Of a DNA stretch of 64,000 nucleotides, positions 6,990 through 15,221 are shown in pieces. A program made the position numbers and the translations under genes. The notes beneath the pieces are model-generated. The model made no database searches and had not been told where the DNA came from. It saw only the letters and a program-made list of their open reading frames with translations. The DNA lies in NCBI GenBank assembly GCA_017303475.1, contig JAFLBO010000013.1:1-64000 (forward strand), written 5' to 3'. Source of the stretch: Chitinophagales bacterium. GTDB lineage: Bacteria > Bacteroidota > Bacteroidia > Chitinophagales > Saprospiraceae. Numbering within the stretch: the stretch's first letter is position 1; each line of letters opens with the position of its first letter.

Positions 6990-9221
6990 ATGAAAATCCG
7001 GAACTACCCATTCCGCGGCAACCTGCACGCGGGCCTCATCATTATTGCCTTTTTGAGCCAATTTTGGTCGTTTTTTACCCCCGGAACCCTCACCGGCTCC
7101 ATCTCCGACGGCTCCGAACAACTCATCGGCGCCAGCGTAAGCGCTTACCAAAACAACACATTAGTGCGCGGCGCAGTAACCGATTATAACGGAATCTATT
7201 CGCTTCAATTAGAGGAAGGAACCTATGATATCGTATTTGCCTACACTGGTTTTCAAGCAGTTACCAAAAAACAGGTAAAAGTGAAAGGCAGCAAAGTAAC
7301 CCGATTGGATATCGTGATGGATAATGCGAGTGTGCTCGAGGAAGTAATAGTTACCTCATACAAAACGCCGCTTATAGAACAGGATCAAAGCTCCAGCGGA
7401 CAAACCCTCACCCCGGAACAAATCAAAAACCTGCCCACCCGCAGCGTCAATACCACTATTGCTACCCAGGTAGGCGCTACATCCATTGATGGCGGCGAGG
7501 TAAACATCAAAGGCGCCCGCGCCAATGGCAAAGATTATTACATCGATGGCGATCGGGTATCTGGCGGCGCCCCTCCCGTGGCTGATGCAAAACAACCCAA
7601 ACCCCAGCCTACCCCAAAGCGCGACCTCCGCAAGGAAAAACAAATCACCACGCCACAACCCGGCACTCCACCCGCCAGCGTGGTATCGCCCGGGCCGGCT
7701 CTGCGCGACGATGCCAAAATCTACGAGGTAAAAGGCGATAAAAACACGGATTCCGCCGCCCACCGCGAACCCGTGAGCACGGAACATTACAACGCTATTG
7801 TGGAAAACGCCTTCCAAAACACCCAAACCAACGGCATTTCCACCTTCTCTATTGATGTAGACGGCGCCTCATATGCCAATGTGCGCCGGTTCCTGCACGG
7901 TGGCGAGCTGCCTCCACCCAACGCCGTGCGCATGGAAGAAATGATCAACTATTTTGATTATCAATACGAAGCGCCCAAAAACACCCCACACCCGTTTGCT
8001 GTACATACGGATATGGGTCCTTGCCCCTGGAATCCTAAAAACCGTTTGCTCAGCATCGGTATCCAGGGCGCTCACATAGACCGCGAACAGCTGCCTGCTT
8101 CCAACCTGGTTTTCCTCATTGATGTATCGGGCAGTATGAGCAGTCAGAACAAATTACCCCTGGTGAAAGAATCGCTCAATGCGCTCACCACCGAACTCCG
8201 CGCCAACGACCGCGTGGCCATGGTGGTGTACGCCGGCGCATCCGGACTGGCACTGGAAAGCACCCCCGGCACGGAAAAACATAAAATTTCCCAGGCCCTG
8301 AAAAACCTCGAATCAGGAGGTGGTACGGCTGGCAGCGCAGGCATCATGCTGGCTTACGAAACAGCGCGCAAAAACTTTATTCCAGGCGGCAATAACCGCG
8401 TCATTCTCTGCACCGACGGCGATTTCAACGTGGGCCCAAGCAGCGAAGACGAACTGATCAAACTCATTGAAAAAGAACGCGAAAGCGGCGTTTACCTCAC
8501 CGTTCTGGGATTTGGTATGGGCAATTATCAGGATGGCAAAATGCAGAGCCTGGCCAACAAAGGCAACGGCAACCATGCCTATATTGATCAATTAAAGGAG
8601 GCCCAAAAAGTACTGCTGGAAGAGTTTGGCGGCACCTTGTTTACCATTGCCAAGGATGTAAAACTGCAACTGCATTTCAACCCGCAACACGTGGCTGGCT
8701 ACCGGCTCCTCGGGTATGAAAACCGCATGCTCGCCACACAAGATTTCAACGACGACACCAAAGATGCCGGCGAACTCGGCGTGGGTCACCGCGTAACGGC
8801 CCTGTACGAAATCATCCCTGCAGGCCAGGCTATCCCTGAAGCCGCCGCCAACAGCACCCTGCAAAACGTTCAACAACCCGATACGTCCGTTCAAATTACC
8901 GCCAACGACCTCATGGTGCTGCAAATGCGCTACAAAAAACCAAAAGGAAACGAGCCCAGCAAACTCCTGGAATTCCACCTGCCCGCTTCTGCCATGAACG
9001 AAGCATCCACCAGCGACAATTTCCTGCTGGCTTCTTCCATTGCAGAATTCGGATTGCTGCTCCGCCATTCCACCTATAAAGGAAGCGCCAGCTTTGAACA
9101 AGCCATTCAGCGCGCCCAAAAAGCCGCCCAAACCGACCCCAAGGGATACCGCACCGAATTGGTTCAACTCATGACCATCGCCAAAAAACTCAGCGAAAAC
9201 GCCGCCGCCACTGCTAAGTAA
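6990..9221 (+). CDS. YfbK-type von Willebrand factor A protein with CarboxypepD-like N-terminus
   Basis: 743 residues. An N-terminal hydrophobic segment (~12-28) serves as signal or anchor. Residues ~34-112 are a CarboxypepD regulatory-like beta domain (LTGSISDGSEQLIGASVSAYQNN...). Residues ~115-190 look like the start of a TonB-receptor plug (EEVIVTSYKTPL, VNIKGARANGKDYYIDG), followed by a Pro/Lys-rich linker. Residues ~265-365 are the VWA N-terminal domain, ~370-545 the VWA domain with an intact MIDAS (DVSGSMS, 378-384, and a TDGDFNVG loop), and ~555-735 the DUF3520-type C-terminal part. It probably binds a metal-dependent protein partner at the cell envelope. The receptor-like N-terminus on a VWA protein is a Bacteroidota speciality. 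The stop TAA is immediately followed by the CGATGG array. Confidence 0.85.
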   Translation: MKIRNYPFRGNLHAGLIIIAFLSQFWSFFTPGTLTGSISDGSEQLIGASVSAYQNNTLVRGAVTDYNGIYSLQLEEGTYDIVFAYTGFQAVTKKQVKVKGSKVTRLDIVMDNASVLEEVIVTSYKTPLIEQDQSSSGQTLTPEQIKNLPTRSVNTTIATQVGATSIDGGEVNIKGARANGKDYYIDGDRVSGGAPPVADAKQPKPQPTPKRDLRKEKQITTPQPGTPPASVVSPGPALRDDAKIYEVKGDKNTDSAAHREPVSTEHYNAIVENAFQNTQTNGISTFSIDVDGASYANVRRFLHGGELPPPNAVRMEEMINYFDYQYEAPKNTPHPFAVHTDMGPCPWNPKNRLLSIGIQGAHIDREQLPASNLVFLIDVSGSMSSQNKLPLVKESLNALTTELRANDRVAMVVYAGASGLALESTPGTEKHKISQALKNLESGGGTAGSAGIMLAYETARKNFIPGGNNRVILCTDGDFNVGPSSEDELIKLIEKERESGVYLTVLGFGMGNYQDGKMQSLANKGNGNHAYIDQLKEAQKVLLEEFGGTLFTIAKDVKLQLHFNPQHVAGYRLLGYENRMLATQDFNDDTKDAGELGVGHRVTALYEIIPAGQAIPEAAANSTLQNVQQPDTSVQITANDLMVLQMRYKKPKGNEPSKLLEFHLPASAMNEASTSDNFLLASSIAEFGLLLRHSTYKGSASFEQAIQRAQKAAQTDPKGYRTELVQLMTIAKKLSENAAATAK

Positions 9222-9495
9222 CGATGGACGATGATACGATGAACGATGGACGATGATACGATGGACGGTGGACGGTGGACGATGAACGGTGGCATTTGTG
9301 GGTATTTAAATCAACGTGGGTTGTCATCCCGAGAATCGGGACCTACACAAGCCAGGCTACGCGGGGTTATAATCTCAGATTTGCCCACGTAGCCTGGCTT
9401 GTGTAGGTCCCGATTCTCGGGATGACAACCCACGTTGCTGTAAACCCCCACGCAATCCCATCGTCCATCGTTCATCGTCCATCGTATCATCGTCC
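9222..9495. repeat. Nested palindromic island, CGATGGA arms, GTGGGTTGTCA module
   Basis: This fills the gap between the VWA gene and aspS. The outer left arm is tandem CGATGGA/CGATGAT heptamers starting right at the VWA stop; the outer right arm carries the complementary ATCGTCCATCGTTCATCG units to about 9495. Inside, 9312-9361 is exactly complementary to 9388-9437 (50 bp, 26-nt spacer). That arm reads AACGTGGGTTGTCATCC, a variable tag CGAGAATCG, then GGACCTACACAAGCCAGG. Between module and array lies GCGTGGGGGTTTACAGC, clear on the right and degenerate on the left. The same module is at 16678-16806 and, half decayed, at 26553-26611. Confidence 0.9.
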
Positions 9496-9543
9496 GCCGG
9501 AACTTTATAAAGCCCACACCCTGTTATTCTCCTTAAATTACCT

Positions 9544-9551
9544 TACTTTTG
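9544..9551 (+). promoter_or_regulatory. Bacteroidota -7 promoter element for aspS
   Basis: TACTTTTG matches TAnnTTTG and lies 21 bases before the aspS ATG. No clear TTTG is present about 20 bases upstream (only CTGTTA near 9521), so the -33 element is weak. Confidence 0.5.
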
Positions 9552-9572
9552 CGCCGCTTTAAACTCATTTCC

Positions 9573-11393
9573 ATGTATCGTACCCATTCCTGCGGAGAAC
9601 TCCGCATTACTGACGTAAATAAAGAAGTTACCCTGAGTGGCTGGGTGGCCATTATCCGTGATAAAGGAGCTTTGCTTTGGATCGACTTGCGCGACCGTTA
9701 TGGCATTACACAGTTGGTGCTGGACGAAAATTATACGCCAAAAGACATCTTCGATACTGCCCGCTCGGTAGGACGGGAGTTCGTGCTGCAAGCCACCGGT
9801 ATGGTCATTGAACGTGCATCAAAATCCAATAAAATACCTACGGGCGACATTGAAATCAAGGTAACTGCCCTGAAAATACTCAATGCCTCCAAAACGCCTC
9901 CATTCACCATCGTGGATGATACCGATGGCGGCGACGACCTGCGGATGAAATACCGCTACCTCGATCTGCGCCGGAATGTGGTACAGAAAAACCTCATTTT
10001 CCGCTCCAACCTGGCGGTGGAAACCCGCAAATACCTGGCCGGACAAGGTTTCATCGAGGTAGAAACCCCCAACCTGATCAAATCCACTCCTGAGGGCGCC
10101 CGCGACTTCGTGGTGCCCAGTCGTATGAATAAAGGGCAGTTTTACGCCCTGCCACAGAGTCCGCAAACCTTCAAACAAATCCTGATGGTGGCCGGATTCG
10201 ATAAATATTTCCAGATCGTCAAGTGCTTCCGCGATGAAGACCTGCGTGCCGACCGTCAGCCGGAATTCACGCAGATCGACTGCGAGATGTCGTTCGTACA
10301 CCAGGAAGACATCCTGAACACCTTTGAAGGACTCACCAAGTACCTGTTCAAACAAGCCCTGGATATTACCCTGGATGATTTCCCGCGTATGACCTACGAT
10401 GAAGCCATGCGCAAATATGGTTCCGATAAGCCGGACCTGCGCTTCGGAATGGCGTTTGTTGATTTGAAATCGCCGGCCGGTTCAGAATTTGGCAGCGGGG
10501 TTGATGTAGTGACTTCCCCTTCTCAGGGGGTTGGGGGCGGTGGGTTCCCTGTTTTTGACGGAGCAGAATCCGTAATTGCCATTTGTGCGCAGGGCTGTGC
10601 AGAATTTTCCCGAAAACAAATTGACGAACTCACAGAATGGGTAAAACGTCCGCAAATTGGCGCTAAAGGCCTGGTGTATGTCAGAATAGAAGCCGACGGT
10701 ACGCCAAAATCCAGCGTGGATAAGTTTTACACGCCGGATCAACTCAAGGTTTGGGCCGACCTGTGTGGCGCCAAGCCTGGCGATATGTTGTTCATCCTGT
10801 GCGGGGAAGACGAAAAAACCCGAAAGCAGCTCTCCGAACTGCGTTTGGAACTGGGCAGCCGCCTGGGTCTGCGCAAAGGCGATGATTTTAAACCACTTTG
10901 GGTGGTGGATTTCCCGCTGTTGGAGTGGGATGAAGAGGAAAACCGCTTCTTTGCGATGCACCACCCCTTCACCTCGCCCAAACCGGAGGATATTGTCAAA
11001 ATGGAAAGCGACGACCGGGCGACGCTCAAGTCCATGCGCGCAGATGCGTACGACCTGGTGCTGAACGGTGTGGAAATTGGCGGCGGTTCTATCCGTATCC
11101 ATGACCGCGACCTGCAGGCCCGCAATTTCCGTTTGCTCGGCTTTACCCCGGAAGAAGCGGAAGCGCAATTTGGCTTCCTCCTGGGCGCGTTTGAATACGG
11201 CGCGCCACCGCACGGAGGCATCGCTTTCGGTTTCGACCGCCTCAATGCCGTCATGAACGGCGCCAATTCCATCCGCGATTTCATTGCCTTCCCGAAAAAC
11301 AACCAGGGTCGTGATATGATGATTGACGCCCCAGACAGCATTAAACTCAAGCAATTGGAAGAACTGGGGATAAGGATTGTTCCGCAGGTGTGA
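9573..11393 (+). CDS. aspS: Aspartyl-tRNA synthetase
   Basis: 606 residues from ATG 9573 ([11 protein letters not shown]). An upstream TTG at 9549 is rejected because it overlaps the promoter. It charges tRNA-Asp in the cytoplasm. The N-terminal OB anticodon domain covers ~1-110. Class II motif 2 is at residues 219-225 (FRDEDLR, then [11 protein letters not shown]), and motif 3 is [13 protein letters not shown] around 549-561. The bacterial GAD insertion domain lies between. An extra in-frame segment of about 18 residues (307-324, [18 protein letters not shown]) interrupts the normally continuous ...SEF-KVFDGA stretch at the GAD domain; its DNA is a short G-rich hairpin repeat (see 10491-10544). 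Everything else is intact, so the enzyme is presumably functional. Confidence 0.95.
   Translation: MYRTHSCGELRITDVNKEVTLSGWVAIIRDKGALLWIDLRDRYGITQLVLDENYTPKDIFDTARSVGREFVLQATGMVIERASKSNKIPTGDIEIKVTALKILNASKTPPFTIVDDTDGGDDLRMKYRYLDLRRNVVQKNLIFRSNLAVETRKYLAGQGFIEVETPNLIKSTPEGARDFVVPSRMNKGQFYALPQSPQTFKQILMVAGFDKYFQIVKCFRDEDLRADRQPEFTQIDCEMSFVHQEDILNTFEGLTKYLFKQALDITLDDFPRMTYDEAMRKYGSDKPDLRFGMAFVDLKSPAGSEFGSGVDVVTSPSQGVGGGGFPVFDGAESVIAICAQGCAEFSRKQIDELTEWVKRPQIGAKGLVYVRIEADGTPKSSVDKFYTPDQLKVWADLCGAKPGDMLFILCGEDEKTRKQLSELRLELGSRLGLRKGDDFKPLWVVDFPLLEWDEEENRFFAMHHPFTSPKPEDIVKMESDDRATLKSMRADAYDLVLNGVEIGGGSIRIHDRDLQARNFRLLGFTPEEAEAQFGFLLGAFEYGAPPHGGIAFGFDRLNAVMNGANSIRDFIAFPKNNQGRDMMIDAPDSIKLKQLEELGIRIVPQV
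10491..10544. repeat. G-rich hairpin repeat inserted in frame in aspS
   Basis: About 54 bases containing CCCCTTCTCAGGGG followed by GTTGGGGGCGGTGGG sit inside aspS and encode 18 residues, largely Gly, Ser and Val, absent from the usual AspRS sequence. Repeats of this CCCC..GGGGTTGGGGG type are normally intergenic in Bacteroidota genomes, as far as I recall. The length is a multiple of three, so the frame is kept. Confidence 0.6.
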
Positions 11394-11747
11394 ATAGCCG
11401 GCGGGTTCAGCCGCCGGGGTTTGAGGGGTTTGAAGAGTTTGATGGGTTTGAAGAGTAAAGCGTTGAGTTTGAGGCTATGAAATTGAACCAGTAAAAACAA
11501 ATTGTCCCTTCTACATGGGTAGCAAGTTAAAGCCAGGCCCAGCGAACCTTTTTCTTTGACGAGAAACGGTCGCTGAGTTTGGGAACAGTAAATAAACCGT
11601 CCAACACCAGCAATAAACATCGGCGGCTAAACCCGCCGCTACATCAAACCCCTCAAACCACATCAAACCCCTCAAACCCCTCAAACCCTTCAAACCCCTC
11701 ACCCCCCTCAAACCCTTCAAACCCCTCAACCCCCTCACCCCCTTCAA
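11394..11747. repeat. Nested palindromic island, TTTGAGGGG arms
   Basis: 354 bases without a gene. The left part is GCCGGCGGGTTCAGCCGCCGG followed by GGGGTTTGAGGGGTTTGAAGAG units. The right part is CGGCGGCTAAACCCGCCG followed by some eleven CAAACCCCT units running up to the thioredoxin ATG. The two halves are inverted copies of one another in content. The non-repetitive centre, about 11460-11615, shows no recognisable gene. No T-run terminator was seen after aspS. Confidence 0.8.
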
Positions 11748-12317
11748 ATGGCTTACACAGAATCCAACATGATCCCGCTGGGCACCAAAGCCCCGGAATT
11801 TAGTTTACCGGAGCCGGGTACCGGCAAGGTGGTGGCGCTGCAGGATGTTGCTGCGGGCGCGCGCGCCACGGTAGTGATGTTTTTGTGCAACCATTGTCCC
11901 TACGTCTTGTACGTCAACCCGGAAATTGTGCGCATCGTTGCCGAATTCCGGCCACAGGGTGTGGCTTTTGTGGGCATCAACAGCAACGACGCAGTAACCC
12001 ACCCGGAGGATGGTCCGGACAAAATGGGTGATCATGCCAAAGCGGTTGGCTATGATTTCCCGTACCTTTACGACGAAACCCAGGAAGTAGCGCGGGCTTA
12101 TGATGCCGCCTGCACTCCAGATTTCTATATTTTCGATCAGGATCAAAAACTGGCCTATCGTGGCCAACTGGATCCGAGCAGACCCAAAAGAAACCCCGTT
12201 GAGCCCACCGGAGAAGACCTCCGGGCTGCCCTTCAGGCCGTTCTGGCCGGACAACCTGTTCCGGAACCACAACGCCCGTCGGGAGGCTGTAATATTAAAT
12301 GGAACGATGGACGATGA
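11748..12317 (+). CDS. Thioredoxin-like / peroxiredoxin-like family protein
   Basis: 189 residues; an alternative start MIPLGTKAPEF lies at 11769. The fold is AhpC/TSA-type: P.FSLPEPGTGKVVAL, then the active site FLCNHCPYV with a CxxC (C-N-H-C), DLYD-like region FPYLYDETQEVARAYDAACTPDFYIFD with the cis-Pro loop, and RGQLDPSRP. Members of this thioredoxin-family group are cytoplasmic; the substrate is unknown. The last codons, after the typical GGCNIKW end, are AAC GAT GGA CGA TGA: they and the stop belong to the CGATGGA tandem repeat that begins there, so the C-terminal NDGR is repeat-derived. Confidence 0.85.
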   Translation: MAYTESNMIPLGTKAPEFSLPEPGTGKVVALQDVAAGARATVVMFLCNHCPYVLYVNPEIVRIVAEFRPQGVAFVGINSNDAVTHPEDGPDKMGDHAKAVGYDFPYLYDETQEVARAYDAACTPDFYIFDQDQKLAYRGQLDPSRPKRNPVEPTGEDLRAALQAVLAGQPVPEPQRPSGGCNIKWNDGR

Positions 12318-12385
12318 ACGATGGAACGATATCGTCCATCGTAACATCACCCATCGTTCATCGTTCATCGTTCATCGTCCTAACT
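12301..12385. repeat. Short palindromic CGATGGA island
   Basis: GGAACGATGGACGATGAACG units face CGTCCATCG and CGTTCATCG units around a centre near 12330 (AACGATATCGT). The left arm overlaps the last codons and stop of the thioredoxin-like gene; the right arm ends 6 bases before the nadC ATG. This is the most compact version of the island type, with no inner module. Confidence 0.85.
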
Positions 12386-13246
12386 ATGCGTCCAACTCAA
12401 ATCACCGACCAACTCATCCTCGATTTTATTAAAGCCGGCTTGTATGAAGACATACACGATGGCGACCATACCTCATTGGCCACCATTCCGGCAGAAAACC
12501 GGAGTCGCGCGGTTCTGAAAATCAAGGATTATGGGGTTTTGGCCGGCGTAGAGTTGGCTCAATTCGTTTTTCAGTATCTGGACCCCACGGCTACCATTCA
12601 GGTTGACAAAACCGATGGCACCGATGTGCTATACGGCCAAACAGCCTTTGAGGTGGAGGCCAACACCCGCGCTTTACTGCAAGCCGAGCGACTGGTACTC
12701 AACGCCATGCAGCGCATGAGCGGCATTGCCACACTGAGTAGTCGTTTTGCTTTTGAAGTAGGCGATTTGCCAGTAAAAGTGCTGGATACACGCAAAACCA
12801 CACCACTCAACCGTTTTCTGGAGAAATGGGCGGTAAAAATTGGTGGTTGTGAAAACTACCGCTGGGGCTTGTACGATTGGATGATGATCAAAGACAACCA
12901 CGTGGATGCGGCTGGCGGCATTGGCAAAGCCATTGAGCGCGCGCATGCCTACCAGCAGGAAAAAGGCCTCAACTTGAACATTACCGTAGAGGTGCGCAAC
13001 CTGGTTGAGTTGGAAGAAGTGATGAGCGCAGGCGGCATTACCCGTGTGATGTTCGACAACTTTGAAATTCCGATCCTCCACGAAGGTGTAGCCATCGTAA
13101 ATGGTCAGTACGAAACCGAAGCATCCGGAGGCATTACCCTCTTCAATATCCGCAAATACGCACTTTCCGGGGTAAACTACGTTTCCGCCGGAGCCCTCAC
13201 CCACTCCGCTCAGCCCCTGGACCTGAGTTTGAAAATAGTGAAGTAA
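12386..13246 (+). CDS. nadC: Nicotinate-nucleotide pyrophosphorylase (carboxylating)
   Basis: 286 residues from ATG 12386 (MRPTQITDQLILDF); the frame continues upstream only through repeat DNA, so longer starts are rejected. It converts quinolinate and PRPP to nicotinate mononucleotide, CO2 and pyrophosphate in NAD synthesis. The family pattern is complete: EDIHDGDHTSLATIP, ERLVLNAMQRMSGIAT, the phosphate-binding KVLDTRKTTPLNR, EKWAVKIGG.ENYRWGLYDWMMIKDNH, VEVRNLVELEEV and VNYVSAGALTHSAQPLDLSLKI. Neither nadA nor nadB is in the window. It is flanked on both sides by palindromic islands. Confidence 0.95.
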   Translation: MRPTQITDQLILDFIKAGLYEDIHDGDHTSLATIPAENRSRAVLKIKDYGVLAGVELAQFVFQYLDPTATIQVDKTDGTDVLYGQTAFEVEANTRALLQAERLVLNAMQRMSGIATLSSRFAFEVGDLPVKVLDTRKTTPLNRFLEKWAVKIGGCENYRWGLYDWMMIKDNHVDAAGGIGKAIERAHAYQQEKGLNLNITVEVRNLVELEEVMSAGGITRVMFDNFEIPILHEGVAIVNGQYETEASGGITLFNIRKYALSGVNYVSAGALTHSAQPLDLSLKIVK

Positions 13247-13428
13247 GTGTTGGGGTGTTTGAGTTGGCGAGTGTTTGAGTTGGCGTTCGGCCAAGTTTTA
13301 CCACTAAGCCACTGAGGACACGAAGGACACTAAGAGAAAGTACTCTTAGTGTTCTTTGTGGCTTAGTGGTAACCCTCAACCCACCGCCAACTCAAACACT
13401 CGAAAACTCAGTAACTCAAACACTCACC
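13247..13428. repeat. Nested palindromic island, GTGTTTGAG outer / CACTAAG inner arms
   Basis: The left outer arm has GTGTTTGAGTTGGCG units; the right outer arm has the complementary CAACTCAAACACTC units ending just before the ATG at 13429. The inner arms are TTACCACTAAGCCAC (13298-13312) with following ACACTAAGAG, facing CTCTTAGTGTTCTTTGTGGCTTAGTGGTAA. This two-layer plan recurs at 24502, 29743, 31055 and, in parts, at 28118 and 41200. Confidence 0.85.
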
Positions 13429-13857
13429 ATGACTCCCGACTCCTTTTACTGGTACGCAAGCATCCTGATTTTTGTGCCCTGGCTATTGCTGGTGGCAGCA
13501 CCGAACTGGAAATTTACCGAGCCGATTGCATTTGGTTCGGCTATTATTTTGCTATTGGCGGCGGCGGTTTTCACCTTTCAATTTCTGACGAGTCCGGAGG
13601 AAGGCGGTAGTCTGTTATCGCTGGAAGGGGTAAAAAACCTGTTCCGAAGCAAGGAAATGTTGCTTACCGGCTGGCTGAATTACCTCTCGTTTTGCCTGCT
13701 GGTAGGCGCCTGGCAATCGCACGATGCCCGGCAGTTGAAGATCGGGCATATTTTTGTGGTTCCCGGACTTTTACTCACTATGATCACCGGTCCTGCCGGT
13801 TTATTGTTATATTTGCTGGTGCGTTTCTTCAAAACCCGAAAATGGGATTTGAGGTAG
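13429..13857 (+). CDS. ABA4-like membrane protein (DUF4281)
   Basis: 142 residues from ATG 13429 (MTPDSFYWYASIL); upstream codons are repeat DNA. Four membrane helices are visible: ~5-22, ~31-50, ~84-100 and ~111-131. The conserved centre GWLNYLSFCLLVGAWQSHDAR and the end GPAGLLLYLLVRFF match the ABA4-like family. Plant ABA4 is needed for neoxanthin synthesis; bacterial members have no established function. A carotenoid hydroxylase gene (crtZ) is present 32 kb away, but there is no operon link. The stop lies 9 bases from the stop of the convergent ATPase gene. Confidence 0.8.
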   Translation: MTPDSFYWYASILIFVPWLLLVAAPNWKFTEPIAFGSAIILLLAAAVFTFQFLTSPEEGGSLLSLEGVKNLFRSKEMLLTGWLNYLSFCLLVGAWQSHDARQLKIGHIFVVPGLLLTMITGPAGLLLYLLVRFFKTRKWDLR

Positions 13858-13866
13858 TTGAATGCT

Positions 13867-15027
13867 CTATAGTAATCCAATTCTGTCTGCATCATACCAG
13901 GGAAGCACATGAAAACCACTTCTATGTTGAGTGTCGGGTCCTCCATATACAACTGCCCCACCGCTTTGTTGACTTAATTTTTCCCAATAACGCAAGCCTT
14001 TAAAAAAGGAATCTGTAATAGTCTGACTTGATTTTATTTCAACGGGGTATTGTATTAACCCGTTTTCTACCAATACATCGATCTCATTCCCTGTGGAATC
14101 ACGCCAGTGAAAAAGATTAGAACGCTCGCCTGCATTAAATCGTTTTTTTAGCATTTCCAAAACGATAAGATTTTCAAAAAGAGCGCCTCTGAACGGGTGT
14201 AGTCGTATATCTTCCGGGCGCCGGATGCCCAAAAGATAACATGCCAATCCTGTGTCGTAGAAGTAGAGCTTTGGCGCTTTAACAACTCTCTTGTTATAAT
14301 TTTGAAACCAGGGAGGTAGCAAGAATACAATATAACTTGCCTGTAAAATACCTAACCAAGCCTCAACAGTCTTATCAGATACTCCTGCTTCAGTAGCAAT
14401 ATTTTGACGGTTTAATAATTGACCAATTCGGCCAGCGCAAAGAGCAATTGTTTTTTCAAATGCAGACAAGTTTTCCAAATTTCTGATAATTCGAACATCT
14501 CGCTCCACGTAGGTTCTCATATATGCAGGAAACCAGTTCGTTGCCTGGATACCTTCCGCCCATAGTGCAGGATACCCTCCCTGATAAATACAAGTATCTA
14601 CATCAATCAAAGCATTTTCTAGAGGCTTCAATTCTGTGAGCGACAAGGGCAGAAGATCAAGGTATGCGACTCGGCCAGCTAATGACTGCGTAAGGCTTTG
14701 CACCAACAAAAAATTATTCGAGCCTGTTAGCACAAATTTCCCGCGCCGTGAATCTTCATCAAGTACTTGTTGAAGATAGGATAATATATCTGGTGTGCGT
14801 TGTATTTCATCCAATATTGCGCCATCTGGAAATTGAGCCAAAAACCCCCTTGGATCCTCAGTTGCAAAATGCCTGCTATCAGGATTTTCAAGTGAAACGT
14901 ATGGCTTTTCAGGAAATGTTGTGCGAGAAAGAGTCGTTTTACCACTTTGTCGGGGCCCAAGAATGGCTACTGCTTTGAATTGCCTGGCCAGCTCTTGGAC
15001 TTTATGAGATGCTTGACGAGCGATCAT
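13867..15027 (-). CDS. AAA_14/DUF4143 ATP-binding protein
   Basis: 386 residues from ATG 15027 (MIARQASHKVQELARQF); a TTG 39 bases upstream overlaps the promoter and is rejected. Residues ~17-145 form the AAA_14 ATPase: Walker A GPRQSGKTTLSR, Walker B AILDEIQRTPDIL, sensor VLTGSNNFLL. The rest is DUF4143, with EKTIALCAGRIGQLLNRQNIATEAGVSDKTVEAWLGILQASYIVFLLPP and a C-terminal nuclease-like FHWRDSTGNEIDVLVENG...YPVEIKSS. Function is unknown; members are scattered, frequently exchanged singletons in bacteria and archaea. Its base composition is A+T-richer than aspS or nadC, in keeping with transfer. Confidence 0.9.
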   Translation of the reverse strand: MIARQASHKVQELARQFKAVAILGPRQSGKTTLSRTTFPEKPYVSLENPDSRHFATEDPRGFLAQFPDGAILDEIQRTPDILSYLQQVLDEDSRRGKFVLTGSNNFLLVQSLTQSLAGRVAYLDLLPLSLTELKPLENALIDVDTCIYQGGYPALWAEGIQATNWFPAYMRTYVERDVRIIRNLENLSAFEKTIALCAGRIGQLLNRQNIATEAGVSDKTVEAWLGILQASYIVFLLPPWFQNYNKRVVKAPKLYFYDTGLACYLLGIRRPEDIRLHPFRGALFENLIVLEMLKKRFNAGERSNLFHWRDSTGNEIDVLVENGLIQYPVEIKSSQTITDSFFKGLRYWEKLSQQSGGAVVYGGPDTQHRSGFHVLPWYDADRIGLL

Positions 15028-15063
15028 ATATTTTTGCAATTTCGGATTCACATTTCGGATTTG

Positions 15064-15093
15064 CAAAAATATTGCTTTTTAGTTATTAACCAA
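15064..15093 (-). promoter_or_regulatory. Promoter of the DUF4143 ATPase
   Basis: Read on the minus strand: TTG (15093-15091), 19 bases, TATTTTTG (15071-15064), then 36 bases to the ATG. Both boxes and the spacing fit the Bacteroidota consensus. Confidence 0.65.
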
Positions 15094-15221
15094 TTAAAAT
15101 GCCTTATTTTCACGACCTTTGTATTTTAAAGCACATAACTCCAGACTAGGAAACATCTATTACCTCGTAAATAGTATGTCAACCATTCCAAGTCTTCAAA
15201 AAACCTTTTATCTTTCAATCA

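Noticed and set aside
8592..9167. Minus-strand open frames opposite the VWA gene and aspS
   Set aside because: They mirror real coding sequence, have no promoter and contain no recognisable motif.
9549..9572. N-terminal extension of aspS from TTG
   Set aside because: The TTG lies within the -7 promoter box; the family start is [11 protein letters not shown] at 9573.
12299..12385. N-terminal extension of nadC
   Set aside because: The extra residues are translated CGATGGA repeats; family similarity begins after ATG 12386.
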